Shown piece by piece: positions 16,505-25,048 of a stretch of 50,932 nt of DNA. Position numbers and translations under genes: made by a program. This DNA is from Quadrisphaera granulorum. Lineage in GTDB: Bacteria > Actinomycetota > Actinomycetes > Actinomycetales > Quadrisphaeraceae. The DNA is taken from assembly GCF_003149145.1 (NCBI RefSeq), contig NZ_QGDQ01000035.1, positions 1 to 50,932 of the forward strand, in the 5' to 3' direction. The notes under the pieces are model-generated. The model searched no databases and was not told the origin of the DNA. It was given only the letters and a program-made list of their open reading frames with translations. Each line of letters opens with the position of its first letter. The stretch's first letter is position 1.

Positions 16505-16561
16505 GTGATCCTGGGCTTCCGAAACAGTGCTCAGGGCAATGTTCCGGAAGCCCATGATCAC
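16505..16561. terminator. Strong hairpin downstream of siderophore operon
   Basis: GTGATCCTGGGCTTCCG (16505-16521) and CGGAAGCCCATGATCAC (16545-16561) pair with one mismatch, and the inner bases partly extend the stem, making an almost complete 57-nt palindrome. It lies 28 bp after the end of the siderophore-interacting protein gene and before the LysE-type gene. A terminator is likely, although no T-tract follows on the minus strand. Confidence 0.6.
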
Positions 16562-16588
16562 GAGTGGGTCATCGGAGCCCGGGACGCC

Positions 16589-17554
16589 TCAGAGGCCGGC
16601 GGAGTCGTAGAGCGCGTCCACCTCGTCGGCCACGGCCTCGGGGTCGCGGGTCTCGTCGGCCCACAGCGCCTCCAGCTGCGACCGCACCCCGCCGTCCAGG
16701 CCCTCCCAGGTCCGCGTCCACTCCTCGGCCCGCTCGATCCAGTACCCGACCACCTTGTAGGCGGCACCGGGCAGACGACGCTCGTGACGCAGGTGCTTGC
16801 GCACGGCGCGCTGCACGCGCGCCTCCCCGGCGAACCAGACGTATCCGGGCTCCGACGGGAGGGTCATCGCCTGCAGTGCCTCCAGCAGCCCCGACGGGCC
16901 GTGGCCGTTGCCCCCGACCAGCCAGACCACCTCCAGCGGCCCCGGACAGGTCAGGTCGATGCGGTGGGAGGCGTCGGGCACCTCGACGACGGCGCGGCTG
17001 CGCACGTCCGGCGGGGCCTGCTCGAGCAGCCGGGCCAGCGCCGGAAGACCCGTGGCATCCGCCACGAGCAGCTGCCAGCGCGCGTCCTCCGGCCGCTCGT
17101 ACAACCCCTTCGGGGTGTTCATCCCGATGACGTCGCCGGGGCTGGCGTTCTGCGCCCAGCTGGCGGCGACTCCCCCCTCGTGGACGACGAAGTCGATGGC
17201 CACCTGGCCGGGCGCCGGCAGGGCGCGGATGGTGTAGCAGCGCATCGGCCCGGGGTCGGCGCCCTCGGGGTACTCCCAGTGGTCCCCCGACGCGAAGGGC
17301 ATCACGACGTCGGTCTGGCCGGGATGGGGCAGGAAGAGGCGCACGTACTCATCCCCCACCCCGGTGCTGGCGAAGTCCGTCATGTCCTCCCCACCGAGCA
17401 CCACGCGGATCATCCCCTCTCCCACCGGGTGGGTCGAGAGAACCTCGGCTCGGCGGATGCGCCCGGGGTCTCGGGTCGGCTGGTCAGCGTCGATGGAGAC
17501 GTCGGTGGAGACGTCGGTGGTGGCGTCGGTGCGGGACGTGGTCTGGGTGCTCAT
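16589..17554 (-). CDS. Siderophore-interacting protein (FAD-binding ferric-siderophore reductase)
   Basis: A 321-residue cytoplasmic flavoprotein of the SIP family, which releases iron from imported ferric siderophores by NAD(P)H-driven reduction. The FAD-binding barrel contains RCYTIRAL and DFVVHEGGVAASWAQNASPGD. The C-terminal domain carries WFAGEARVQRAVRKHLRHER and YKVVGYWI, all family hallmarks. About 30 extra Thr/Asp-rich residues precede the domain. Its ATG overlaps the ATPase stop by 4 bp, so it is the last gene of the iron-box operon starting at 21702. Confidence 0.93.
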   Translation of the reverse strand: MSTQTTSRTDATTDVSTDVSIDADQPTRDPGRIRRAEVLSTHPVGEGMIRVVLGGEDMTDFASTGVGDEYVRLFLPHPGQTDVVMPFASGDHWEYPEGADPGPMRCYTIRALPAPGQVAIDFVVHEGGVAASWAQNASPGDVIGMNTPKGLYERPEDARWQLLVADATGLPALARLLEQAPPDVRSRAVVEVPDASHRIDLTCPGPLEVVWLVGGNGHGPSGLLEALQAMTLPSEPGYVWFAGEARVQRAVRKHLRHERRLPGAAYKVVGYWIERAEEWTRTWEGLDGGVRSQLEALWADETRDPEAVADEVDALYDSAGL

Positions 17555-18507
17555 GGGGTGTCAGCTCCGTCCGGTGTCGCGGTGGGTGCGGAAGGGTCGG
17601 CGGCGGTGGTGTCGGTGGCGGCGTCTGCGCCGTCGTCGGGGAGGGGGCGGGCGCGGGGGACGACGAGCGGGGTGCCGGTCTCGGGGTCCTCGATGACGCG
17701 GCACGGGAGGCCGAAGACCCGCTCGACGGTCTCCTCGGTGACGACGTCCTCGGGTCGCCCCGTGGCTGCTACAGCGCCGTCGGCGACAGCGATGACGTGC
17801 GAGGCGTAGCGCGCGGCCTGGTTCAGGTCGTGCAGGACGGCCACCAGGGTGTGCCGGTCGCGGCGGTTGAGGTCCTGGAAGAGGTCCATCACCGCGACCT
17901 GGTGGGCGATGTCCAGGTAGGTCGTGGGTTCGTCCAGCAGCAGGACGTCGCTCTGCTGGGCCAGCACCATCGCCACCCACACCCGCTGGCGCTGCCCTCC
18001 GGACAGCTCGGAGACCAGCCGGGTGGCCAGGTCGGCGACACCGGTGGCCGCGAGCGCCCGGGTCACGGCCTCCTCGTCGCGCAGCGACCAGCGGTCCAGG
18101 GCGTTCTGGTGCGGGAAGCGGCCTCGGGAGACCAGTCCGGCCACGGTGATGCCGTCGGGGGCGGTGGCGGTCTGCGGCAGCAGACCGAGCGCGCGTGCGA
18201 GCTCCTTGGGGGCGTAGTCCTGCAGGTCGCGTCCGGCAAGCTGCACCGTTCCCGCGGTGGGCTTGAGCAGCCGCGCCAGGGCCCGCAGGAGCGTGGACTT
18301 GCCGCTGGCGTTGGGGCCGATGATCGCGGTGAAGGACCCTTCGGGGACGAGCGCGTGCAGGTCGGTGCTGATGACGCGCTTGCCGTAGCCGATGGTGATC
18401 CCTCGCGCCTCCAGGCGCGGCGGAGAGCTCTGCTCCTCCAGGCGCGGCGGGGGTGCCGGGTTGGTGGTTTCAGGGTGGCGCGTGTGGTGCGCTGCGTGCG
18501 TCGTCAT
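17551..18507 (-). CDS. Iron-siderophore ABC transporter ATPase (FepC/FecE type)
   Basis: A 318-residue ABC ATPase that powers import of ferric siderophores. Walker A is GPNASGKST, the Q-loop is in LLPQTATAPDGITV, the signature is LSGGQRQRVW, Walker B is VLLLDEPTTYLDIAHQ and the switch His is in VLHDLNQAARY. The LDIAHQ after Walker B is typical of the FepC subfamily. A variable Pro-rich N-terminus and an Ala/Asp/Thr-rich C-terminus flank the domain. The stop codon of the permease gene at 18504 overlaps its start. No ATPase is encoded in the second iron operon (25494-32050), so this one may serve both. Confidence 0.93.
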   Translation of the reverse strand: MTTHAAHHTRHPETTNPAPPPRLEEQSSPPRLEARGITIGYGKRVISTDLHALVPEGSFTAIIGPNASGKSTLLRALARLLKPTAGTVQLAGRDLQDYAPKELARALGLLPQTATAPDGITVAGLVSRGRFPHQNALDRWSLRDEEAVTRALAATGVADLATRLVSELSGGQRQRVWVAMVLAQQSDVLLLDEPTTYLDIAHQVAVMDLFQDLNRRDRHTLVAVLHDLNQAARYASHVIAVADGAVAATGRPEDVVTEETVERVFGLPCRVIEDPETGTPLVVPRARPLPDDGADAATDTTAADPSAPTATPDGADTP

Positions 18508-19565
18508 CGTCGGTACTCCCTCACGAGCAGCCACAGGAAGAAGGCGCCTCCCACCGCGACGGTCACGACGCCGACGGGAAGGGTCAGTCGCGCGGCGGCG
18601 AAGTCCGCGCAGACCAGGAGCAGGGCCCCGGTGGTCGCCGCGGCCACCAGGCCCACTCCGGCGCTGCGCGTCAGACGACGGGCGAGCTGCGGCGCCACGA
18701 GCGCGACGAAGGCGATCGGTCCGGCGACGGCGGTCACGAGCGAGGTCAGCGCCACCGCGGTGAGCGTCGCCAGCGCGCGCGTGCGCTCGGGCCGGGCTCC
18801 GAGTGCCGCGGCGGCGGCGTCGCCGAGTTCTCCCTGTTCGAGGGAGGGCGAGAGCCAGGCCACCACCGGCAGCAGGACGACGAGCCCCACGAGGAAGGGC
18901 CGCAGCTGGTCGTAGCCGAGGTCGGACAGCGAGCCGGCGGCCCACACGGACGCGGCGAGGGCGAGCTCCTCGGAGGCTTCCAGCAGCAGAGCGGAGTTCA
19001 CGGAGGCCAGGAGGGCCGCCACGGCGATGCCCACGATGAGGAGCCGGAAGCCCTGCACGCCCCCGCGGTACGCCAGGCCGTAGACCGCAGCTGCGGTGAC
19101 CAGCCCCCCGACGAGGGACCCCGCGGCGATGGCCACGAAGGAGCCGGAACCGGCCACGAGCGTCACCGCGAGCACCCCGGTGAAGGAGCCGGCGTCGAGC
19201 CCGAGCACGTCCGGGGACCCGAGGGGGTTGCGCGTCAGGGACTGCATGACCGCCCCGGCGAGGCCGAGCGCCACGCCGCACGCCACGGCGAAGGCGAGCC
19301 GCGGCAACCGCCACCCCAGCACCACGAGCTGGCTGCGGCGGTCGCCACCTCCGGTGAGCACGTCGACGAGCTCCCCCACGGACAGCGTCGTGGTGCCCAC
19401 CGCCAGGGTGATCACCCCTGCCAGCACGACGAGACCGGCGAGGGTGGCGCACACGAGGGCCGAGCGGCGGGCCAGTCGCGCGGAGACCCTGGCGCCCCCG
19501 AGCGCGAGGCGGAGCGTCACCTGCTGGTCGGCGACGCCCGGGGCGGAGGTCGGGTGCGCGCTCAC
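18504..19565 (-). CDS. FecCD family siderophore permease
   Basis: A 353-residue inner-membrane permease with about ten helices, one half of the heterodimeric channel for ferric siderophores. Diagnostic stretches are RLPRLAFAVACGVALGLAGA, MQSLTRNPLGSPDVLGLDAG and GPIAFVALVAPQLARRLTRS, the last being the cytoplasmic coupling loop region. The GTG start overlaps the stop of the preceding permease (GTGA, 19562-19565), showing tight translational coupling. Its order in the operon matches FepG. Confidence 0.92.
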   Translation of the reverse strand: MSAHPTSAPGVADQQVTLRLALGGARVSARLARRSALVCATLAGLVVLAGVITLAVGTTTLSVGELVDVLTGGGDRRSQLVVLGWRLPRLAFAVACGVALGLAGAVMQSLTRNPLGSPDVLGLDAGSFTGVLAVTLVAGSGSFVAIAAGSLVGGLVTAAAVYGLAYRGGVQGFRLLIVGIAVAALLASVNSALLLEASEELALAASVWAAGSLSDLGYDQLRPFLVGLVVLLPVVAWLSPSLEQGELGDAAAAALGARPERTRALATLTAVALTSLVTAVAGPIAFVALVAPQLARRLTRSAGVGLVAAATTGALLLVCADFAAARLTLPVGVVTVAVGGAFFLWLLVREYRR

Positions 19566-20635
19566 AGGGCGCTCAGCTGTCGTCGTCGGACGAGGGCGAT
19601 GAGCACCGGGGCGCCCACCACCGCCGTGACGAGACCCACCCGGACCTCCCCGGAGGGCAGGACGACGCGGGCCAGGACGTCGGAGACAAGGAGCAGCACC
19701 GCCCCGGCCACCATCGACGTGGGGATGATCCACCGCTGGTCAGGACCGGTGACCCAGCGCACGGCGTGCGGGACCATGAGGCCGACGAAGGCGATCGGAC
19801 CGGCGATGGCGGTCGCGCCGCCGGCCAGCAGGGTGACCGCGACGACGGTCAGCACGCGCACGGTGCCCACCCGGGCGCCGAGGGAGCGCCCGAGGTCGTC
19901 TCCGAGCGCGAGCGCGTTGAGGGAGCGCGAGAGCAGCAGCGCCAGGACCAGCCCGAGGACGACGAAGGGAACGAGCGTCCATGTCTGGCTGATGTCGCTG
20001 CTCGCGAGCGAGCCCACTCCCCAGAACCGGGTGGCGGTGAAGACGTTGCGGTCGCGCAGGGCTATGCCCGTGGCGATGCCGCTGAGCACGGCTCCCAGGG
20101 CCACCCCCGCCAGCGTCACGCGCTCCGGACTAGCGCCTCCACCACGGCTACCGAGGACGTAGACGACGAGCGTGGCCACGAGGGCGCCCACGAAGGCGAA
20201 CCACACGTAGCCGGCGGCGGCGGAGATCCCGAGGACGCCGATGCCGAGCGTGACCCCCAGCACCGCACCGGCGTTGACACCGAGGATGCCGGGGTCAGCC
20301 AGGGGGTTGCGCGTGTACGCCTGGATCAGCGCACCGCAGGCGCCAAGGGCCGGTCCGACCACCAGCCCCGTCAGGGTGCGAGGGATCCGCGACTCCCACA
20401 ACACCAGGCTGGCCTGGCCGCTGCCGCGGTCGACCAGCGCCTGCCAGGTCTGCCCCAGGGACAGGTCTCGCGCTCCGACGCTCGCGCTGACCAGGCAGGC
20501 CACGGCGAGCGCCACGATCAGAGCCAGCAGTCCCGCCGTCCGGCGGGACTGCTGGCCGCGGTCGACCGACTGGACCGGCCGCGCCGACCGGGCCGGCGAG
20601 ATCGACCGGGCCGGTCCCACCGGCGGGCTGGTCAC
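19562..20635 (-). CDS. FecCD family siderophore permease
   Basis: A 357-residue permease with about ten membrane segments, the FepD-like partner of the next gene. It contains ESRIPRTLTGLVVGPALGAC, IQAYTRNPLADPGILGVNAG and GPIAFVGLMVPHAVRWVTGP. The GTG at 20635 lies 5 bp after the stop of the binding-protein gene; longer versions would overlap that gene. A short Arg/Ser-rich cytoplasmic N-terminus precedes the first helix (TAGLLALIVALAVACLVSAS). Confidence 0.92.
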   Translation of the reverse strand: MTSPPVGPARSISPARSARPVQSVDRGQQSRRTAGLLALIVALAVACLVSASVGARDLSLGQTWQALVDRGSGQASLVLWESRIPRTLTGLVVGPALGACGALIQAYTRNPLADPGILGVNAGAVLGVTLGIGVLGISAAAGYVWFAFVGALVATLVVYVLGSRGGGASPERVTLAGVALGAVLSGIATGIALRDRNVFTATRFWGVGSLASSDISQTWTLVPFVVLGLVLALLLSRSLNALALGDDLGRSLGARVGTVRVLTVVAVTLLAGGATAIAGPIAFVGLMVPHAVRWVTGPDQRWIIPTSMVAGAVLLLVSDVLARVVLPSGEVRVGLVTAVVGAPVLIALVRRRQLSAL

Positions 20636-20640
20636 CCGGC

Positions 20641-21702
20641 TCAGCCCTTGGCGACGATCACGGCGAGCGCCGGGACGACCGTGTCGAGCGACCACGGGAT
20701 GGCCAGCGCCGACGGAGCGCTGGAGGCCCAGGCCAGGCCCTGCTCGGGCATGGCGTAGGTCCTGCCCTGGGCGATCGGGGCCCATGCGCCGAGCAGCGGC
20801 TGCGCCTTCATGCCCTCCCACTGGGCCTGGTCGTTCGCCCAGATGAGCAGGACGTCGGTGTCGACGGTGTCGAGCTCTTCAAGGCTGACCTCGAACCCGG
20901 CGTCCTTCGTCGCCTTCGACCTCTCCACCACGGCGGGCGCGGGGGTGAAGCCGAGCTGCTCGATGAGCTTCACGCGGGCGTCGTCGACGCCGTACAGACC
21001 CATGACGGCCTCACCCTCGGTCCAGGGAGACCCGTAGGCGAAGGTCTTGCCCTGGAACTCGGGGTGTGCGGCGGCGTGCGCGGCGATGGTGGCGTTGGTC
21101 TCGTCGATGACCTCCTGCGCCGCCTGCCGGCGGCCGAGGGCCTCACCGACGGTGAGCTGGACGTCCTGCCAATCGGCGGCCCAGGCCTCGCTGCGGTAGG
21201 CGATGGTCGGAGCGATCTCGCTGAGCCGCGTGTACTGGGCCTGCGTGATGCCGGAGTGCCGGGCGATGATGACGTCGGGCTCCAGGCCGAGGATCTGCTC
21301 GTAGTCGTACTCGCCGCTGTCCAGCGCCTCGACCACCTCGGGCATCTGACCGCCGAGCTCGGTGACCTTGTCGGCGAACCACGGCAGGTAGGTGTCGACC
21401 GTGCCCCAGGTGAAGTCGGTGACGCCGACCGGCACCACGCCCAGGGCGGCGACGGCATCCTGGGAACCCCACCCGAGCGTCACGACGCGCTGGGGCTCGG
21501 CATCGATCGTCGTCGTTCCATAGACGTGGTCGATCGCGACGGGGAAGGCCTCCCCGGACGCAGCAGCGGAAGATGAGGCGTCCGTGGTCGAGGCGCCGGG
21601 TGCGGCCGAGCCGCCGCACCCGGCGACCAGTGCGACGGCGGTGAGGACCACGAGGGCGGTGAGGGCGGTGCGGACGCGGCCCACCGCGCTGGGCAGGAAC
21701 AA
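20641..21702 (-). CDS. Iron-siderophore substrate-binding lipoprotein (FepB type)
   Basis: A 353-residue extracytoplasmic binding protein that delivers a ferric siderophore to the permease. The signal peptide ends in the lipobox LVAGC, so it is lipid-anchored. The mature part is a type III (TroA-like) fold: RVVTLGWGSQDAVAALGVVP, ILGLEPDVIIARHSG and LDTVDTDVLLIWAND. The start is a TTG at 21702, chosen because a perfect GGAGG lies five bases upstream (21708-21712) and directly precedes the hydrophobic signal. It is the first gene of the operon, and an iron box sits 27 bp upstream. Confidence 0.92.
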   Translation of the reverse strand: MFLPSAVGRVRTALTALVVLTAVALVAGCGGSAAPGASTTDASSSAAASGEAFPVAIDHVYGTTTIDAEPQRVVTLGWGSQDAVAALGVVPVGVTDFTWGTVDTYLPWFADKVTELGGQMPEVVEALDSGEYDYEQILGLEPDVIIARHSGITQAQYTRLSEIAPTIAYRSEAWAADWQDVQLTVGEALGRRQAAQEVIDETNATIAAHAAAHPEFQGKTFAYGSPWTEGEAVMGLYGVDDARVKLIEQLGFTPAPAVVERSKATKDAGFEVSLEELDTVDTDVLLIWANDQAQWEGMKAQPLLGAWAPIAQGRTYAMPEQGLAWASSAPSALAIPWSLDTVVPALAVIVAKG

Positions 21703-21728
21703 CGGAGCCTCCAGAGACGACCACAAAC

Positions 21729-21747
21729 TTAGGTGAGGCACACCTAA
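21729..21747. promoter_or_regulatory. DtxR/IdeR-type iron box
   Basis: TTAGGTGAGGCACACCTAA matches the 19-bp DtxR/IdeR consensus (TTAGGTTAGGCTAACCTAA) with both outer half-sites intact. It sits just upstream of the siderophore-uptake operon on the minus strand. IdeR with bound Fe(II) would block transcription, so the operon should be induced by iron starvation. The divergent PadR gene begins 100 bp away and is less likely to be controlled. Confidence 0.85.
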
Positions 21748-21847
21748 CCACACCCCCCCGCCGCTTGACCCCTCTCCGTCACGTGCGTCGGCATGGGGCA
21801 CCGGCGAGGCTTGCATCGATACTCCCGGTGTGGGAATACTCCACGGC

Positions 21848-22195
21848 ATGCCTCCGCTCACCGAACCCGCCTTCTGGGTCCTCACCGCCCTCGCCGAAGG
21901 ACCTCTCCACGGCTACGCCGTGCTCAAGCGCGTCGGCGAGCTCTCCGGCGGAACCACGAGCCTGCGCGTCACCACGCTGTACGCCACGCTCGACAGGCTC
22001 AGCCAGCAGGGACTCGTGCGCCTGGTCTCCGAGGAGGTGGTCGACGGGCGCGCCCGCCGCACCTACGAGATCACCCCCGACGGCCGCGGCCAGCTCACGG
22101 CTGAGGCCGAGCGCCTCCTCGCCCGGGCCCGGGCGGCCCAGCAGCAGCTGCAGGCACGGCCCCAGCTCGGACACGCCCTGGTCACCACCTCGTGA
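21848..22195 (+). CDS. PadR family transcriptional regulator
   Basis: A 115-residue PadR repressor with EPAFWVLTALAEGPLHGYAV, the recognition segment TTLYATLDRLSQQGLV and the wing RRTYEITPDGRGQL. The ATG at 21848 starts right at the conserved domain; an in-frame GTG at 21830 would add six residues. No good Shine-Dalgarno is seen for either, so the message may be leaderless. GATACTCC and GAATACTCC occur as a direct repeat just upstream (21819-21842) and could be part of an operator. The stop overlaps the GTG of its membrane-protein partner. Confidence 0.85.
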   Translation: MPPLTEPAFWVLTALAEGPLHGYAVLKRVGELSGGTTSLRVTTLYATLDRLSQQGLVRLVSEEVVDGRARRTYEITPDGRGQLTAEAERLLARARAAQQQLQARPQLGHALVTTS

Positions 22196-23685
22196 GCGCG
22201 CCCCGCGATCCGTACGAGCGGCTGCTGCGCTGGTACCCGCGAGCGTGGCGGGACGCCCACGGCGAGGTCTTCCTCGCGACGATGAGGGACGCCGACGACG
22301 ACGCCGGCCGCGCCCGTCCCTCTCGCGCTGACGCGTGGTCGGTGCGGGTGCACGGCACCGCCGAGCGACTCACGCCAGCCGCCGGGTGGGGGCTGGCCAC
22401 CGCCGGCGCTCTCGCTTCGCTGGTCTCCGTCGTCCTGCTGTTCACCCAGCTCGGGGGCGACGGCCGCTCGCCCTCTACGGGCTGGGAGGTGCTCACCACG
22501 CCCGCTGCATTGGCGCAGCTCCTGGCGTCTGCCGCCGCCCCCGCCCTGGTCAGCCTGGGGGCGGTGGCCCTGCTGCGCAGCCTGCGAGTGCTGAGCGACC
22601 CGGCGTCGGTCCTCGCGGGCACCGCCGCCGTGGTCGCGTGGGGCGTGGCGTCGGTCACGTCGACGTCGTGGGGCGTGGGCTTCGAGAGGGCCGACCCCGG
22701 GCTGGAGCAGACGCCCTTCGCGGCGGCGACCTGGCCGCTCTTCCTCGCCGCCGCGGTCGTGGGGACCGTCGCAGCCGCAGCCGTGTGGGACGGGGTGTTG
22801 TCCGTGGTGCCGGCCCTGCGCGACACCCGCGGCCAGCACCGCCCTCGGGCCCTCGTGCGGCGCGCCCTCGCCGTGGTGCTGGGCGCCCCGACGTCGCTGT
22901 TCCTCGGCCTCGGCGCCCTCGCCCTCGGCTCCTCGGTGGTCGTGGGCGCCGGCGTGGCCGCCGCATGCCTGGTGCGACGCCGAGACCCCGCACCTCGCGT
23001 CGTGCCGAGGGCGCAGGCTCCAGTTCCGTCGCCGCTCCCTCGCCGTCGTCGTCCTCTTGTGGCCGACGGACGACGGGCCGCCGCGGCGGGGCAGCTGGCG
23101 GTCGCGGCGCTGCTCGTGGGGTCGGCGGCGACGGTGCACGCCCTGTGGGGCATTTTCTGGCAGGACGCACTGGTCTACGCGGGGGTGCCCTTCGCCTCGC
23201 TGCCCTCGATGAACCTCGGCCTGGCGGTGGGCAGCGTCGCGCTGGCGCTCGTGGTGGTCGCGGTGCCCCTGCTGGTGGTCCCGGGGCGGAGCCGGACCGC
23301 GCTGCTGGTGACCGCTGCCGTCGTCGTCGCCGTCCTGCTGCGAGGCCTTGACGCGCTGCGGGGACCGGAGTCGAACATCGCGCTCATGCTCGTTGGGGCA
23401 GCTGTCCTGGGGCTGATGGCGGCTGCGCTGCTGGCCCGCGTACTGCCGGGGCGGCCGGCATTGCGCTGGCCGACCGCCGTCCTGCTCGGTGCGGCGCTCG
23501 GCGTCAGCACGGGCATAGGGGTCCTGGCGGTAGCTCCTCTGCTCGCGCCGCTCGGGGCGGCCACCCTGGTGGTGGCGCTGCTCGTATCAGCGGCGCGGGT
23601 CCGGAGGGCTCGGCTGCAGCCGGCCGGCCATGACGTCGCAGGCCCAGGTCTCCACGTCGTCGACGTCGATCGGCAGCGCCCCTGA
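22192..23685 (+). CDS. PadR-associated multi-pass membrane protein
   Basis: A 497-residue integral membrane protein of unknown function with roughly ten to twelve hydrophobic helices. It starts [20 protein letters not shown], a motif common to actinobacterial membrane proteins encoded after PadR genes. The GTG start overlaps the regulator stop by 4 bp. The last 33 codons read antisense through a Xaa-Pro aminopeptidase remnant (23587-23823) and look unlike a normal terminus ([14 protein letters not shown]), so the original C-terminus may have been replaced by a rearrangement. Confidence 0.7.
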   Translation: MSAPRDPYERLLRWYPRAWRDAHGEVFLATMRDADDDAGRARPSRADAWSVRVHGTAERLTPAAGWGLATAGALASLVSVVLLFTQLGGDGRSPSTGWEVLTTPAALAQLLASAAAPALVSLGAVALLRSLRVLSDPASVLAGTAAVVAWGVASVTSTSWGVGFERADPGLEQTPFAAATWPLFLAAAVVGTVAAAAVWDGVLSVVPALRDTRGQHRPRALVRRALAVVLGAPTSLFLGLGALALGSSVVVGAGVAAACLVRRRDPAPRVVPRAQAPVPSPLPRRRRPLVADGRRAAAAGQLAVAALLVGSAATVHALWGIFWQDALVYAGVPFASLPSMNLGLAVGSVALALVVVAVPLLVVPGRSRTALLVTAAVVVAVLLRGLDALRGPESNIALMLVGAAVLGLMAAALLARVLPGRPALRWPTAVLLGAALGVSTGIGVLAVAPLLAPLGAATLVVALLVSAARVRRARLQPAGHDVAGPGLHVVDVDRQRP

Positions 23686-23823
23686 CAGCACCTCGTGGCC
23701 GTCCTGCGTGACCAGCAGGTCGTCCTCCAGGCGCACCCCGACCCCGCGCAGCTCCGGGGGCACGGTGAGGTCGCGGGCGTGGAAGTACAGGCCCGGCTCG
23801 ACCGTCATCACGACGCCCGGCTC
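23587..23823 (-). pseudogene. C-terminal remnant of an Xaa-Pro aminopeptidase (M24)
   Basis: About 78 codons match the end of aminopeptidase [40 protein letters not shown] and the natural stop after PSPPDPRR. The V.VEPGLY and G.R.EDD motifs contain the last metal-ligand Glu residues of the pita-bread fold. Everything upstream of the GAG at 23823 is missing and the frame is closed by TAG right there, so the enzyme cannot be active. It overlaps the membrane-protein gene on the other strand by 99 bp. Confidence 0.8.
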
Positions 23824-23884
23824 TTGCTAACGGCATGTATCGGAGTGCCGTGAGCCTCGGGTGTGGATATCTCTCAGCCGATAG

Positions 23885-23897
23885 GCTTACAGTAAGC
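23885..23897. promoter_or_regulatory. Palindromic operator before the ABM-like/ArsR operon
   Basis: GCTTACAGTAAGC is a perfect palindrome of 6-bp arms around one base, ending three bases before the ATG at 23901. There is no Shine-Dalgarno in that gap. It is well placed to be the site through which the ArsR protein encoded in the same operon represses its own expression, covering the -10 region of a leaderless message. This is inferred from position and symmetry. Confidence 0.55.
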
Positions 23898-23900
23898 GCT

Positions 23901-24242
23901 ATGGCTGATGATTTGCTGCAGGAGACGACCTTCGGCACGTACTACGTGCGGCCGGGCTGCCAGGACGAGTTCGAACGGACCATCCCCGAGAGCTGGCGCG
24001 TTCTGCGCCGGCTCGGCTTCATCACCGAGGCCGAGCCCGTCCTCTTCCGCAGCGTCGCCCAGCCGCGCACGTACATCGAGATGGCTCACTGGCTGCCGCA
24101 GGTCATGGGACCGGCCCACGAGCACCCCGATGTCATCCCCGTCTGGACCCGGCTGGCCAACACCGTCGAGAGCCGCACCCCCGAGGCCGTTCCCCGGGGG
24201 CTGACCTTCTCCGAGTTCGTCCGGGTAACCGTCACCCCGTGA
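23901..24242 (+). CDS. Small ABM/dimeric alpha-beta barrel-like protein
   Basis: A 113-residue soluble protein. TFGTYYVRPGCQDEFERTIP and PRTYIEMAHWLPQVMG suggest the ferredoxin-like fold of antibiotic biosynthesis monooxygenase (ABM) or dimeric alpha-beta barrel proteins, though the match is loose. The ATG at 23901 was chosen because it follows a palindromic operator at 23885-23897; the message may be leaderless. The stop overlaps the ArsR start (GTGA), so the two are co-translated. Substrate unknown; a role in detoxifying or sensing the ArsR ligand is speculation. Confidence 0.6.
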   Translation: MADDLLQETTFGTYYVRPGCQDEFERTIPESWRVLRRLGFITEAEPVLFRSVAQPRTYIEMAHWLPQVMGPAHEHPDVIPVWTRLANTVESRTPEAVPRGLTFSEFVRVTVTP

Positions 24243-24589
24243 GCGACCCCGCACCCGAGCGCCAAGAGCCGTCGGTCCGTGGCCTGGCGGACCTGGACGA
24301 GCTCGACGCGCTCTTCGCAGCCCTGTCGCACCGCACCCGGCGGGCGATCCTCGTGCGCCTGCAGGCCTACGGGGGCGCCATGACCTCCGGCAAGATCGCG
24401 GAAGGCATGGAGAACACCTGGCAGACGACGAGCCGCCACCTGCGCCTGCTCCAGGAAGCCGGCCTCATCACCGCCGAGCTGCACGGCAGAGAGCGGATAT
24501 ACCGCCTGACCGCAACGCCGATGAAGGACGCTCTGGCGACGTGGGCGGCGCGTTTCCCCTCGGACGACTCGAACGACTCGAACGGCTGA
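24239..24589 (+). CDS. ArsR family transcriptional regulator
   Basis: A 116-residue winged-helix regulator. It shows LFAALSHRTRRAILVRLQAY, the recognition part ENTWQTTSRHLRLLQEAGLI and the wing LHGRERIYRLTATPM. No metal-binding Cys pair is present, so it is not a metal sensor of the classical ArsR/SmtB type; it resembles the ArsR group paired with small stress or monooxygenase-like proteins. It overlaps the preceding gene by 4 bp and is followed 15 bp later by a membrane protein, making a three-gene operon. Confidence 0.88.
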   Translation: MSDPAPERQEPSVRGLADLDELDALFAALSHRTRRAILVRLQAYGGAMTSGKIAEGMENTWQTTSRHLRLLQEAGLITAELHGRERIYRLTATPMKDALATWAARFPSDDSNDSNG

Positions 24590-24604
24590 GACGCTGGACG
24601 GGTG

Positions 24605-25048
24605 ATGCGCCGGTGGCCGCAGCAGCCCCGCTGGTTGCGCGTCGCCGTCGTCGTCCTCGTCCTACTGCTCTTCTACGGCACCGCTGTGCACGTCGCGCAG
24701 CTGCTGACCGCGCGGGGTCAGCCGTATCCGGCGCTGCCCGCGTGGCTCCGGCTGTACTTCGTCTCGCTGACCCTCCTCGATCCGCTCGCCGCGGTACTGC
24801 TGCTGCGGAGGCATCGCGTCGGCGTGCTGCTCACCGTCGGTGTTCTCGTCACCGACGCCGCCGCCAACACGCTCGCCAACTACGCTTTTGACGACGCCAC
24901 CGGCGTCACCGCCGGCCGATTCGGGCAGGCAGTCATCACGCTCTTGGCGGTCGGCTGCCTGATGATCACCCCGGCGCTCTGGCGAGCGACCGCATCACCC
25001 AGACCACGGATCAGCCAAACTCCAAGCCCCCGAACTCGGCGTACCTGA
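24605..25048 (+). CDS. Small four-helix membrane protein
   Basis: A 147-residue integral membrane protein with about four hydrophobic helices (VAVVVLVLLLFYGTAVHVAQ, LYFVSLTLLDPLAAVLLL, VGVLLTVGVLVTDAAAN, AVITLLAVGCLMITPALW) and a basic C-terminus. No family was recognised. It follows the ArsR gene by 15 bp and probably belongs to that operon. The ATG at 24605 is used; an in-frame GTG lies one codon earlier. The last 38 bp overlap the convergent lipoprotein gene at 25011. Confidence 0.7.
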   Translation: MRRWPQQPRWLRVAVVVLVLLLFYGTAVHVAQLLTARGQPYPALPAWLRLYFVSLTLLDPLAAVLLLRRHRVGVLLTVGVLVTDAAANTLANYAFDDATGVTAGRFGQAVITLLAVGCLMITPALWRATASPRPRISQTPSPRTRRT

